From positions 248,001 through 312,000 of the forward strand of contig JAODTK010005545.1 in assembly GCA_026419785.1 (NCBI GenBank): a stretch of 64,000 nucleotides of DNA, in the 5' to 3' direction. Position numbers and translations under genes: made by a program. The stretch comes from Sclerodactyla briareus. Taxonomy: Eukaryota > Echinodermata > Holothuroidea > Dendrochirotida > Sclerodactylidae. Of this stretch, positions 35,726 through 47,999 are shown one piece after another; the stretch's first letter is position 1; each line of letters starts with the position of its first letter. Below the pieces are notes generated by a model. The model was not told where the DNA came from and searched no databases. It was given only the letters and a program-made list of their open reading frames with translations.

Positions 35726-37356
35726 CACTACAATTCTTCTGAAATGGCGAAAGTTTTGATGGCCTCGCAGCTGTAATAACCGTCATCGAACTAAGTAGAA
35801 TTTGAGTAAAATAGCAGCGGTTGATCTAGTATTTCCTTGAATCCGAATAGTGACTTGATATCTTTCGTGCTGTACCCCTTACGCTGGAACATATTGTGAT
35901 ACTGGAGTGAGTGCCTATCGACATTCCTTTCCGTAGTTCGCGGGCCACTGCGTTGTGTAATCCGACCTGGTGCTTCACAACGGGCAGATACATTGGCTGG
36001 TCATCATTCGAGATTCACGATTTGAACTACTGTCACCCTATGCGTAGCGGAGTTGTAAGTCGAGACTGGGCATGTTCCGAGATGGAGACTGAAACCAGGT
36101 GCTGAGATCGAGATCATACGTAACCAGGAGCGACTTCGGGGCTATAACCCACAACGTCTGAGAAAAAGACCAAGATCGAATGTAAATATTGCATAGGAAA
36201 TTAGATGTTGCTTTCCGAGAACTGTAAATGCTTGACTGTATTACCCGCTGAAAACCGATAACATAATAGCACGAAACCGCATCATCTAAGTTTTATAGCT
36301 GTTTCACTTTCAGATTGTGCCAAACAAGTCCCTTTCTTTCGCAATTTTCATTTCATATCATAATTCTCCTCACAATTCAGGTTGGGTGATAACGATTGGA
36401 GACAATGTATCAAGACTTGGATTTAGTGAGATAGAGACCATCAGCATCATAATCAAATTCGTCAGGGCAGTTAATTCAATGAAATCTTCTATCTTATCCC
36501 TTTAACGTCATCAATCTGATTTCCTTAAAAACGATTTATGTACAGCCTTGCCGTCCGCGAAATCGTGATTTATGTTGTGAAAAGGCCGAGGCGACAGGAT
36601 TTTTAAAATAACCCACACTCTTCATACAAATATGATCACAGTGTATAAACTTTAAGAGGAATGTTTGCTTTTGCCGACACGTACTGCTCAACGAGCGTTG
36701 ACAGTGCAGCTCTTAAATGCGACGTTTGGTAAAATCGCTGAAGGCTTAGAGTAGAGCTTAAAAGTTGCGCAGACTATAGTTTTATGTTCATATTTTTACG
36801 TAACTACTTCATCGCGACGCCACATAGTTGAACTGAAATATATATCCGGAATGTAAGGGGAATCACGAGTTGCAAAGGAGCTACAATCTCGAAAAAATCC
36901 CGGATATACTAGCCTATTTCCCAATGCGTGTCAAGGCTCTGATTGTAAAACCCAAAAAATGCCATCATAAATAAGTAATAGGAAGCATATATTGATTACC
37001 TCGGTGTCCCATTGAACTGTTTTTGTTTTTTTTTTGTTTTTACAACTGGTGACTGGGTGATAGCCATGCCGATTATTCCTGTATTAGTTTCCAGTTAGAA
37101 TGATTGATTGTTGCTTTCCACAGTGCGATGATTTATGAACAGCCATCTCAATATTATAACCCTAGTTAGATAACGCGCTGTCCTACCACCAATTAGAAGT
37201 AATCAATCAGTGGCAAGGGGATGGCCACCAAGAATTCAAATAGGACTGATATGATACTTCGTTTGGATAAGCATAATCTACTATGCTTGCTATACAGTTA
37301 AATTTACTGTTTCAACCATGGTGTATAATATTATTCAGTTCAGAGTTATTATATAT
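35726..37356. other. No supported gene
   Basis: No motif beyond short frames. A + frame at 36317-36505 follows a good acceptor-like word (tgtttcactttcag) but has no recognisable domain. Confidence 0.4.
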
Positions 37357-37655
37357 GGTAGGCAATTCTCAGTCGGTAGAGCTCCAGACTGCGAACTAGT
37401 GTTGTTAGTTCGGAGCTCCGAGAACTTTTCCCAGTGCTGTTGGCAAGGCAATGTATCCTGAAATTTTTCCACCCCACCCACCGTGGTCGAAGTGGTACCT
37501 TGAAGGCAGTAAGGTGACGTGGAAGAGTAGCGAGCGTCGAGTGGCAGCCCTATTGGGAAGTCCCTCAGGAGACACGATGAAGTGACGTACTGGACTGAAT
37601 GCTTGGGTGGAGACCAAGCAATAGTTTGGCGTGCTATATGGCATTGTTCAAATAT
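37357..37655 (+). mobile_element. tRNA-derived SINE, family S, copy 2
   Basis: The head reads ggtaggcaattct, then cagtcggtagagctcc (A box, 37370-37385) and tagttcggagctcc (B box, 37406-37419). The body repeats agtgctgttggcaaggca (37433), cc.cccaccgtgg, agtggtacctt, gagtagcgagcgtcg (37526) and cctattgggaagtccc (37549), then gacacgatgaa, ending in an AT-rich tail near 37655. It is longer than copy 1, mostly because copy 1 lacks a block after the tRNA head. Two insertions of one family 22 kb apart, same strand. Confidence 0.85.
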
Positions 37656-38639
37656 AGTAAGTAAAACTATATTAATCCAAAAAGGAAATTCAAATACTCG
37701 CACGTACATGCAGACACGGCAACGATAGAAATAAACAGGTATAAATAATAAATTCATAAATACAAAATATAGTAGCTATGAAAAAATATAAGAAAGGAAT
37801 TAGCGTCTCTGTTTATCATTTAAAAGCTTTATTGCCGGGGGATATGAATTCCGATTTCTGTTGGTTTTAGGATTCGGGAGTCTCAGCCACCACACCCCTC
37901 TCTATTTGTCTGTCATGGAGACGTTGATGAAGAGGTGACTGGTGGTCTGTGTCTGGTGACTGGTTTTTGACTGGTGTCCGTCCAAACGGGGCCTATTTGG
38001 TCTAAGAGGCATTGTAATCTAGTCGACTTACGGCTGAGCTCTCCAAACACACGCCTAGCTCTGTTTATAATTTTAGTGTCAATACGGTTATCCTCACTGG
38101 GACGGGTGGAGGAGCGGAGGCGTCCCGTCGAAAATCATTCATTTCCCTTTTTGTCCTTGGAAACATAAGAAAAATCGAGTCGAAGCCTTTGGTAAAGACT
38201 CGTTCCGCTTGAGGTATGCACTATTATCAGCTGGATTACCTCTACACTGTAAACCGCGCAGCCCTATTGCGTGTAAATAATCAAAACCTGCTGAATGTGT
38301 CTAGAGTTCAATAACACAAACTCTGTAAACTTTCAAATCACAACAGGGGCCATCTCACAGCCCGAAACGTGTATTCATATTGTCATAAAAGCACTCATTC
38401 TCATTTGTAGAATTTTCTCACATGAACCTCGTCAGGGGTATTGTCATTATTGACATCTCTTCAGTTTCGATGATGAATCTGGTACTCTTTACATAGGACT
38501 CGTGTGCCGGCCTATTGATGGAATGGAATTGAAGTGGATTCGGTTTTCCTTCACCGGAAGCGCATTATTCATTTGGCCGACGACAAATTTTTACATGTTC
38601 ACTTTGTTATTCAGCGGTAACTTCAGATATAGCATGACA
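37656..38639. other. No supported gene
   Basis: Nothing recognisable. Confidence 0.4.
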
Positions 38640-39640
38640 CCTCATCTGTCCCGTGGTGCTTGAATTAGCAATACCAAATGAGCAATTAAAAATTCCCGGA
38701 ACATCGGTCCTCACTCTGTCAACTGACCAATCTCGCGGCACCTCGTGAAATTGCTCTCTTCACCTGACGTTAGAGAATAGGCCTAATGTTAATGAAAGCG
38801 AACTGGTGGAATCCTGGAAAGAGACCACACGTTCGGGTTTCTATGACATCGATGATCAAAAAGCGGGAGACAGTGGCTATCTAACTTACGACATGCGAAT
38901 CCCTAAACATCTCGAAACAAATCGAACACCATAACGTTTCGGAGCAATAGTTCTCGACTGGCGCATTGAGTAAACTCCCCATGCGAGTGTTATTAGTGTA
39001 TGAATTATGCCAATCATGTGACTAACTATTTTAGCAATACGTAGCTGAACATAACAGACGAGAATGGATTGTTATTGATAACAATATCATCATCTGACGA
39101 TGTGAGTTTCTTCATGGCTGTGAGTGAGTTCGTAGCGTGGTTGCACTGTTGATCAGGTGAAGTATTTCTTTCAACAGAACAACAATGAGAATAAGATTTG
39201 CAGTAGTTTGGTTTCAGTCATACTATTTGTAATGGCACTGACGAGCTGCTACTGCATAATTTATCGTGAGCAGGTATACTCTCATTCCAAGTGTTCGTAT
39301 TAAGAATTGAACATAATATTTTGAAGACTATCTATCTATCTAATCTAATCCAATTTAATCTAATCGATTTCACTGATAAATGGGTTCATCATGATAAACG
39401 TCACAATTGCCATCGCTACCTGCTATGTAGGAGGAACCGAAACCTTATCACAAACAAAGTTCTTGTATAACTCTATAATAGAAAGTGGTGATATTTCCAC
39501 ACAAAAATAATATGCATGAGCCGTGAATATTCTCGAATGGCACATAATCTTTTAGGCGTGTGGTTTTCATTGTTGTGACATGCTGGTGATGGGAATTACA
39601 ACACGCTCGTCAAACAGGAACGTTTTTTTTTTTGGAGAAA
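38640..39640. repeat. Segment P, copy 2 (paralogous to 9345-10345)
   Basis: Holds the same ordered words as copy 1 with strong divergence. An ATCTA/TTAATC-rich simple repeat (39327-39365) is present here and not in copy 1. No coding domain seen. Confidence 0.55.
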
Positions 39641-42365
39641 GTTACAGTATGATTATTGTTTTCGTTTTTGGGGGGATGAGGGGCCTTGGTGGATACTTTG
39701 CTGAATCAGAAAGGATATAATTATGATATGGCATTCTGAATGCACACTTATGTGTGTTGCTGTATTTCGGGTAACACGCGAGATTCATATGACGTAATAA
39801 AGTGTCCTCAGCTCACTATAGAAAAAAAGAGAGTAATCTGCAATTGAGCTAGGATATAACATACTATAGTAACACATAAGATGTACAATGATCAGAGCTG
39901 AAAAAAATCCAATGTTTTTCTTTGCTGTTAGACCCCCTTAGGCTTTATCATTTGATCCACTCATCTTTATTATATTGGGGTACATTGTTACAATACAACC
40001 TGTTCCATGATCTTTCTGCTGGTAGGTTTCGGCCAAGATGAAGTGTCCCAGATCTATTTATCAACATTGTGAGGGCTATGGATGCACTACAAGATTGAGT
40101 ACCCCCAACATTAGGCAAAGTTGACTGTTCAGCGTCAAGCAGTCTTTCAGGAACAAGGGACGAAACAGTTTCAAGAGCACAATCAATGAAACATTTATTT
40201 CCAATTGTCCTTATGACATCGTTTTCAATGGGACTTATTTATCTGTACCTAGTATGATTACAGCCCTTTACATTCCCTGAGAATTTCAGTTGATTCAAAA
40301 GAGATTAGCTAGATATGCAGGTGATTTGGGCGTGGTACGAAACTATCGACTTAGTAATTCACCATTTATTGAAAATAGTTTACCCAAGTGTTCGCGCTGG
40401 CATTCATCTTGATAGACAAAGTAATAAGATCATTGTTTTATATAAACAGCGCCGTGCGGAAGCGTTAATGGGACCACATGATATCTCGGTATCTTATTGG
40501 CAGTCATTTGGACCCTAAAATGTCCCGTCTCCTATTCGTAGTCATATTGGGACCCTTAAATTTCCCAGTATCTTATTACCAGTCCATTTGGGACCAAAAA
40601 TGTCTCATTACTTCTATTAGCAGTATTTTAAACCTCCCTAACGCGGTGAGGCTAATACCCTTCCTTGCGCATGGTTCGAATACTTTCCATAGTAGCGTAG
40701 CCGCTGCGTGAGTATCTGGTTCTGTATTAAGTTGGCTGTTTGAACAATGAATGCGGCCCGCGTTACTCGAAACAAAGTACCAGGGACAGTCTCTCCAATT
40801 AATGTTGGACACTATCAGATCTTCACATACACTGAGTTGAGTGGTGAAATGGCGACACGAGGAATTGAATGTAAAGGCAAATTCTCAATTTCGTCGGTTT
40901 ACTTATGTTCAGTCGGAGATCTATCTATCCGCTTGAAAGTGTGAAAGGGTTTGACCCTACAGGTCTTGCTGGACTGTTTTGTTTGTATAATTTTGCTAAC
41001 TGCATACCTCAAGCAGATTAAGTGGTCTGCTTTGCCGAAAATATTGCAGAAAAGTTAAGGCTATTTGTATTGGATGCTTATCGTTACACATCATGATTGA
41101 AATATGTCACCAGATATTAACCACCCAAGCGTACTGAATGTTATGTATATGGCAAAACTCACACCAAGGTATCAAGATCAGGCAGAACATAGGAGTCTTG
41201 CTGGGAGATATGCAATGTACAGTACCCTTTAAAATGTTTGATTGTTTTTTTTTTGAAACGCATTTGACAAAACAATCATTTTTTAATGGTTCTTCTTTCT
41301 TGCCAACACATCTTTCAACACTCCTTCACATTTTCCAGCTCCATTTTGTAGAAGGTTGTAATTTGTCCATAATATTCAATATACATGATTCCCTTGTCAA
41401 CCGATAGATCATAAAACGTGAGGGAGGTATCGCAAAGAATCTCGGGTAGTGGGGTGACAGGTTTTCCTAAATTCTTCGAAAGATCGTTTTACCTGACATG
41501 GCAGTAATAACGTCTGGAAAGCAAGCAGTGTTGGGTATCACTGAAAAAAATGAAGAAAACTGATCTACTGCTCTATCAGTGTTGACAGCCATACGTTGAT
41601 GACGAGAAGTGAAAAAAAATAAGGTAGTAATGAAACTACAGGTGAAAAATATGTCATTCCAGAACAATTTTATGATACCGAAGCAATTTTTCAGACTAGT
41701 CATTGTCGAATAATGACAGAAAACAGTGTAGCTAGTATTATGTACATCAGTCCATCTAACTATGATCTTAACCAATTCCGAAATTGGGTACGAAACTAAT
41801 TTTAATGTGTCCCATTTATCTTCAGCAGCTGGGGATCTCCATGAATCCTGTTCCGTAACCGAACTTACTTTACTACTGGAGGTGAAGAGGAAATTTTGTG
41901 GTCCAATTTAATTCTGTCTGATCTATTTGAACTTGTTTACACCGCAACCAGAAGTCCTGATTTATATACCAACCGGTAAAGGTCGACATTTGTTCCAAAC
42001 AAACGTCACACTATCTGTAATCCGCAGCAGAAGAACGTATAAAGTTGTAAACGGCATGATCTGACATTCCAATAAAACTGAGTCGGAGTACATACTCTAC
42101 CCGTCCAGTGCTGCAGTCTGATATACTAGTCACTAATTAGACCCGGTTTATACCTATGTTTGGTAGTCTGCGGCCTGTCTGAATGATTTGCAGTGACCTT
42201 CGGTATCCAGTTCTTATATTTATACATTAAGTAAGATTGTTTTATACGCTACCAAATCATACAATCATCAAATTGTGATGACTATAATCGTAGCACCATG
42301 CATTTACAAAACACTAGTATCATACCACGTCCCACATTTGCCTATAATGAATACACGTTTTTGCA
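39641..42365. other. Mostly unassigned; 40-bp minisatellite at 40489-40632
   Basis: About 3.5 units of roughly 40 bp (gtatcttatt..cagtcatttgggaccc.aaatgtccc) lie at 40489-40526, 40527-40567, 40568-40607 and partly 40608-40632. Elsewhere frames such as 40747-40944 (+) have no recognisable domain. Confidence 0.65.
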
Positions 42366-42470
42366 TCTCACAGTTTGAAATTGCGAATACCATGTTCAGA
42401 AAATAGATTGTCTTGCCGCCAACAGAAAAAGAATTTGAGGATTATACTATATAGCAACAAAAAGAGCAGC
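42366..42470 (+). pseudogene. Paralogue of the candidate exon at 14155, disrupted
   Basis: Preceded by an acceptor-like tttgcatctcacag. It aligns with 14150-14250 at roughly 70 percent by eye, with two in-frame stops in the frame that matches the intact reading at 14155. Order relative to segment P matches the first copy (P first, then this element). If the 14155 frame is real, this is its broken relative. Confidence 0.35.
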
Positions 42471-43799
42471 GAATATAAGATGACACCGACACGTCATTCC
42501 ACAACAATATTTATTTCGTGGAACATATGAAAAAGTTAGTGAGGTTTCATTGATTATATTTTACAGCTTCGACTATTTCGAAGTTCCTTATGCTGTAAAA
42601 TTGGGGAGGTAGTCATTACACAGCTACGTATTACATCAAAAGCGCAGTACTGCATGTTACCTCTGAGCTCCAAGAGTCTACTAAACTTCGGTTTTGTCTT
42701 CGTATTTTTCTTCCGACTCTTTGTCCTCGTCAGATGCTCGATTGAATTTGGTTGATAGCGATTCACTGTGTCAAATTAGGAGAGGTTAGTGATAATATTT
42801 CAACTTTTGAGTTTTTGGAATGCCTTCAAACAAGGAACAACACATACTGTTAAATGAAGAAGGTCACTAGTATTCACGCCAGCCTCATATTTTTGTGGGG
42901 CCGTATTTAAGTTCTTCCATTAAAAATACACGCCCTGGAAATCCCTAAGCAATATCCATCACAGGTTTATGTTCCGGTACTACAAAACCTTTTTGACATC
43001 GACCTATGAGGTATACGGTAAAAGTTACCGTGGTTGTTTTTTTTTTTTTTTTTGGGGGGGGGGGGATTTGATCATATAATCAGTTTTTATGTTGGGTAAT
43101 CATACGTATTATATCAAAAAGCATGACAACAGACGGTAAACAGATATTCTCTCAGTCAATAGGAGGTCTGGGAACGGTGCTTTCAGTGCTTTTCTTCGCG
43201 AACTTTCAAATTAGCGTCCTGGCCAATCATCGTACAGTACCATGTTATAGTGCGGTGGTGGGATGAACCGTTTACGTGATCTTTCCAGGCTGTAAAACCT
43301 CTGACAAATACCCCTGGCTATACGATTGCTGAATTCAATAACCGAATTATCACGCGGTGACTACAACCCCAAACCGCTCAATAATTCAGGTACGCGAAAT
43401 ATGAACAAACGCACTGCATGTAATATTTATTGTATAGAGCACTACACGCTGTAGACGTTACCACACCACTAGAACGAGTGATTCTATTAGACATAACGGA
43501 TATTCACAGACGGGGTAGTCGTGTCAATACACCCCGTATAGGATTGTATAGGACAGTATCATTGTCATCAGTGAGTCTTTCGTCGACTCGGCTTAGTGAT
43601 TCAAAGTTAATAGCCTCAACATTGCGTGACAGATCCACGACACAATCTAGGCGCCGAGTTTTCCCTGCTTTTGATCTGAGTAGTTATCTTCATTCGCCTA
43701 ATTCCCAAATGACGTCCATTAGATAAAGGTTGACTAAATAGCTTTTTTGTAATTGCAGAGTAATGTTACTAGGCAAAAAGTAGTTGGAGTAATGTCAAT
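42471..43799. other. No supported gene; T17G12 tract
   Basis: A T run (43037-43053) passes directly into a G run (43054-43065). The 98-codon + frame at 43430-43726 has no recognisable domain. Confidence 0.45.
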
Positions 43800-44145
43800 G
43801 CCCTGAAATGACGTTATATGAAAAGAAGGAATACATTCATGTTCATTGAAGCTCGTGAGCAATGAGTTAATTGCTCCGTGCCGAGGAGCCCAGAGGATAA
43901 TGCCAGATCCCTGATGGAAACCGCGCTTAGAAATAAAGGTTGGTGTTTGGTGCCGGCGTTTATGAGACAGACTTTTCGCCCACGCCAGTGATACCATATC
44001 ATCCTAGAAGGTTATCAGTTAGCTGTGTGTGGTTTCATGGTCTATGGTATCGGATGCAGCACTGAAATCAAGAAAAGCTAAGATGGCATCGTTGCGCTTA
44101 TCAAGCGTAGGACCAAATTATGGGTCTATAACCGAAGCAGTGGTG
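43800..44145 (-). mobile_element. Non-LTR retrotransposon reverse transcriptase fragment (palm)
   Basis: Minus-strand reading gives LDKRNDAILAFLDFSAASD followed by TIDHET (44110-44030), then LAWAKSLSHKRR (43990-43950), a run ending in F-x-G-x-x-Q-G-like residues (about 43905-43870), and further RT-like text to about 43800. The motif ..LDFSAAFDTIDH..L..RL is the first catalytic block of L2/CR1/jockey-like reverse transcriptases. The YADD block is not seen. Frame changes and short gaps break the domain. Confidence 0.85.
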
Positions 44146-44529
44146 TTTAAATTGTTATTGAAAAGGGAGGTTGTCACCCAGGTGTCATTTATTATCAACA
44201 CACAAGTTCATATTTCTCCGTCTGTATATTACAATTAACGTTAATAGAAAAACAGACTTCCCCAGTACAGGATGAAGCCTACAATCGTACACGAGTGAAA
44301 AAAGTAATCACAATATATTACCTACGTTCTATTGGCGACCTAATACGATACTGCATAATCAATAAGCGATCAGAATCAGCTGGGGGGGGGGGGGGGTCAA
44401 TGTACACACCAGGCTCCGACATAGCAAATGTCAAATCTGCAAAGAAACATCATTTTAACCAACAAAAGTTAGTCTCAATATGATCGCCTGCTTCAAAATG
44501 CGCAAATAAGCCAAAAACTCAGATTCGCC
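44146..44529. other. No supported gene; poly(G)
   Basis: 15 G lie at 44382-44396. Upstream RT sequence of the neighbouring fragment could not be followed here. Confidence 0.4.
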
Positions 44530-44875
44530 AAAAAAAACCCAAAATGGCCACCATCAGAGCGGTTGGGCGTTGCCCACTGTTCCACGTGTTCAAAATCTTC
44601 ATTAGGCGATCATGTGTGCAAAGTTTCATATGGATCGACAGGCACTAGGTAGTTATTGTACATTTTCGTTGAAAATCCAAGATGGCCGCCGCCAGCAGAG
44701 TTGGTCCCGCGCGCCCAAATTCCGAAACTCATCCCCCGAGATTTTGTAAGGTCAAACATGTGTGCAGTTTCGTGTCAATCGAACAGTGTGTTAGCGAGTT
44801 TGCACTACACGACAATCTTCCGGCGGCAGTGGCGGCGAAGACGACGCTGCCCAAAACCATAATATCTCGGAAGTG
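44530..44875. repeat. Diverged tandem repeat, unit about 138 bp
   Basis: Two units begin with aaaatggccacc (44541) and aagatggccgcc (44679), each preceded by an A-rich caa(g/a). Each contains catgtgtgcaaagtttc or catgtgtgcagtttcg and a following tcgatcga-type word. Diverged roughly 60-70 percent by eye. The short + frames here (44656-44862, 44682-44918) cover the repeats and are not genes. Confidence 0.6.
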
Positions 44876-45564
44876 TGGATATAAATATAGTTACTTCATT
44901 CTTCCCGGTGATGAGTAGGTCCGGGTCCGATGTGTGATCGCAGGTATGTACGGTACGGGCTCACGGACAGGTTGATGGAGATCATAAATGTCCAATAAGT
45001 GAGAAAGCTTGACAGCAGCACATTCATCACAACATCAAATGAACATCACAACATCGACCAGTTCACGAATCGATCCGATTTCAGGGTATAGGGCGGAACT
45101 GTTAACAGTAGTACAGTGAATAAGTGAGTGCATGCACGTGTGAGAAAAATACATGTAATGTGTGCAGTGGATTCATTGCAATCAACATACACGCACGAGA
45201 AGGTTGTATATGCTGGTGCTGGTGTGATGGTGTATTCGGCTTTGGCTTCACATAGATTATGGTTAAAGTAAAGTAAACAACATATATTTTTTCATCACAT
45301 CAGAGGTAGGTGAAACTCTGATAGTGATGTTTCTCTAAGTGAAGGTATAATCGTTGTGGAAACAATCCTACATAATTCATCCAACGTATAGGAATATATG
45401 TGGTATCCCTCCTGCATCTGTGTTTTGGCCCAGAGTAGTGAAATGGACCTAAAAGTACCGCAGTGTACCTATTTTTTAACACACAGCGTTTGCACTGACT
45501 AGCAACCGGCACACGTTTTGGCTCACACTGATTCGCACTGATTCCGCATACAAACGAGTTAGGA
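44876..45564. other. No supported gene
   Basis: Nothing recognisable. Confidence 0.4.
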
Positions 45565-45632
45565 CAGTCGTTAGTTCAATGGATAGAGTATTACAAGTAT
45601 AACGCATCATTCGCCGGGTTGACTGTAGGATA
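45565..45632 (+). tRNA. tRNA-like sequence (pseudogene or SINE head)
   Basis: An A box-like ttagttcaatggatagagta (45571-45590) is followed at normal distance by a weak B box, gggttgactgt (45617-45627). The first part matches the D-arm region of tRNA-Arg-type genes. The T arm and acceptor stem do not pair well. A degraded tRNA or a SINE head is the likely explanation. Confidence 0.45.
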
Positions 45633-47667
45633 TTTGAGCTAAGGAACAATGTGAAAGAGTCATTACGACACACCCGAACGATTATGTATTTCCCATGATT
45701 ACGGAGCGGAGGACGAACTGGTGTGACGATTCGAAGGCAAATAGCTTAATTTTGGGGATTACTTGATCGCTGGTTCTTGGAAATAATTAAAATGTCATTA
45801 GGGAGTACTTTATGCTAACAGAACAGTCCTAAACAATGGACGTAACAATGTAAATGATGGATACTTATAACCGATGTGAAGAATAATTAAGTGTATCAAC
45901 CGTAGTGGAAAACATAGGGAGTCTAAATTCCGAAATTAAGGTAGTTGTTCTCTTCGATTAGATACCATAGTTGTCTATATCGTGCTAATGAAGGTATAGA
46001 GTCACGACCACAGAGTGCTCACACCCTGGTAAGATTGCTGCTACTGCTTAGTGTTCTTTCTTTGGGTGCTATATTTTCGTTGACCGTCGGCGAACGAGGT
46101 CGTTATGGAATGCGATTCTAACGAAAAATGAGATCGACGTAACGAGATCCACCTGAACTATTTTATCTTTTCAAGTTCTGAAGAATATGATATTGCTGCA
46201 TGACAGCAGTTGCGTGAATACAATCGCTCCCAAAATCCCCAACAGATTGTACGACAGCGTGACATTTAAACGCCTGACGACAGTTGGCGCGTGGACTAGT
46301 TCAGATGAGAGGATTTGCACCGATTGAGCCAGGCTTGTTGGTGTCCTAATGGTGTTATTCCTAGGCGGGAAGCGGAACGTGTAAAAACGTCAGTACTGGT
46401 ACCCAATACTTGTTTCTAGTCATAATGGCCTTCGAAGAATTCGCTTAAAAAAGTTTAATTTTGCATGTGTGATCGTGGAGACGGGTGGTGGCGAATAATT
46501 TCACATGGACGACACCTATCCTATTTCGACTATACGATCCGAATCATCAAATTTACACTCACAAGAAGCATCTATGTTATATATTCGTTCAACGTTTGTG
46601 TTTGCACGCAACGATTTCCATAGCGTGTATGATGAAAAAAAACAAACCCCAAACCAACGCTTCTTCAGTTTTATAAGATAAATGTATGAAATTGTCTTCA
46701 AGATAGCCCTGAACCCATCAAGGAACTCACCATAGCAGGTCACAACCAGTTGATGTTCACACTCAGTATGCTTCACATACTGACCCAAATTACTAACAAC
46801 CCATCATTTGGGGCTAGTATTAATGAATCACAGAAACTCAGAAATCTTGAGTTAGTTGAAAACGTTCGGTTCGTTGCGTCCATATCCTCTAGGGATTTGG
46901 GCTGTGGAGAAAGAACATGTTGATCAGCAATTGCAAAGGAAATAATCAGTATGACGCTAGTTGAGGGAGCGCATAGAATACAATAAAGTATTTAGATATA
47001 AGGTGCAGTTCCATGAAGTGAAATAAAGCCCCATGGGAGATTAATCAACTACAGACTATCCAGATCAAAGATTGTGGTAGAAGATGCGTTCAGTATTCCT
47101 GCACACAACTCCCGAGTCCTCCTGTGATGAACCAAGAATCAGAGGGCCAGAGATACTCACGACACGTGTGATCCTTCATAGACTCAGTATGCAATAGTCA
47201 GCACAAAAAAAACCTAGAACCTCAGTAGACTGAACCAAAATTCGTCAGGATTATGGAGACAGACAGTACTTCTGATGGAGTGTCTCCCATAAGAGGACTA
47301 GGAACAGTTTACTGGAACCCAAGGAGCGCGGCAGATCAGGGGATACCTGGCTACTTTTAATTGAGAATATGGTCTTGGCAGCTTGTGACCCGGACAAAAA
47401 GCATTGGCCGATTTGGGCATGAGTTGACCGATTTTTTGACGTCACAAAACCGCAGGAAAATTGGCTAACCTCGCTCCGCGTACCTTTTATGGTCTTACAT
47501 CATGATGGCTTTTTTTTTCTAAAATCTGAGGATATTTTATGTTCCATCCTAGTGTACGATAGATAGGTGTCAACAACTGGTTTTAAGGTCAATGATCTAT
47601 AGAATTTAACTTTTCAGCAAGGAAAATTCCAAAGACATGGTTTGAATTCAATGTTTTAAAAGTCTTG
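45633..47667. other. No supported gene
   Basis: Nothing recognisable. Confidence 0.4.
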
Positions 47668-47991
47668 TCAACATCTAAATTGGGAGCGGTGATGCGAATG
47701 TGGATTCGGACCGTATAAAAGTTTCGAACCAAGGGCAGATGAATTTGTCCCGTCTTCAAGGGAGACTTTGTTCAGGTACTTAATCACCAAGGGCACATTC
47801 GCTGACAATGCAAGACCGTGATGGTCCTGTAATTGTCTCTCCGAAGCTGTGACAGTAGATTGAATACTAAGATACGTGATGTTAACGAAATATTTTTTCG
47901 TTATGCAATGGGGAGTATAGTGTGAATGCATGGAGAGAATACAGGAAGGATTTTTTTCTTTACGTATAATGAACAACGTCGCTGTTTTCAT
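47668..47991 (-). mobile_element. Possible reverse-transcriptase fragment, low confidence
   Basis: A 107-codon minus frame contains TVTASERQLQDHHGLALSAN and KYLNKVSLEDG. This loosely resembles the connection region of L2/jockey-like elements (typically ..V..SE..KDLG..LS.NL...). The spacing fits only with indels. The call is a guess supported by the LINE-rich surroundings. Confidence 0.25.
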
Positions 47992-47999
47992 GCTTGTAA

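Noticed and set aside
37335-37757. 140-codon minus frame
   Set aside because: Lies across the SINE copy 2, no domain.
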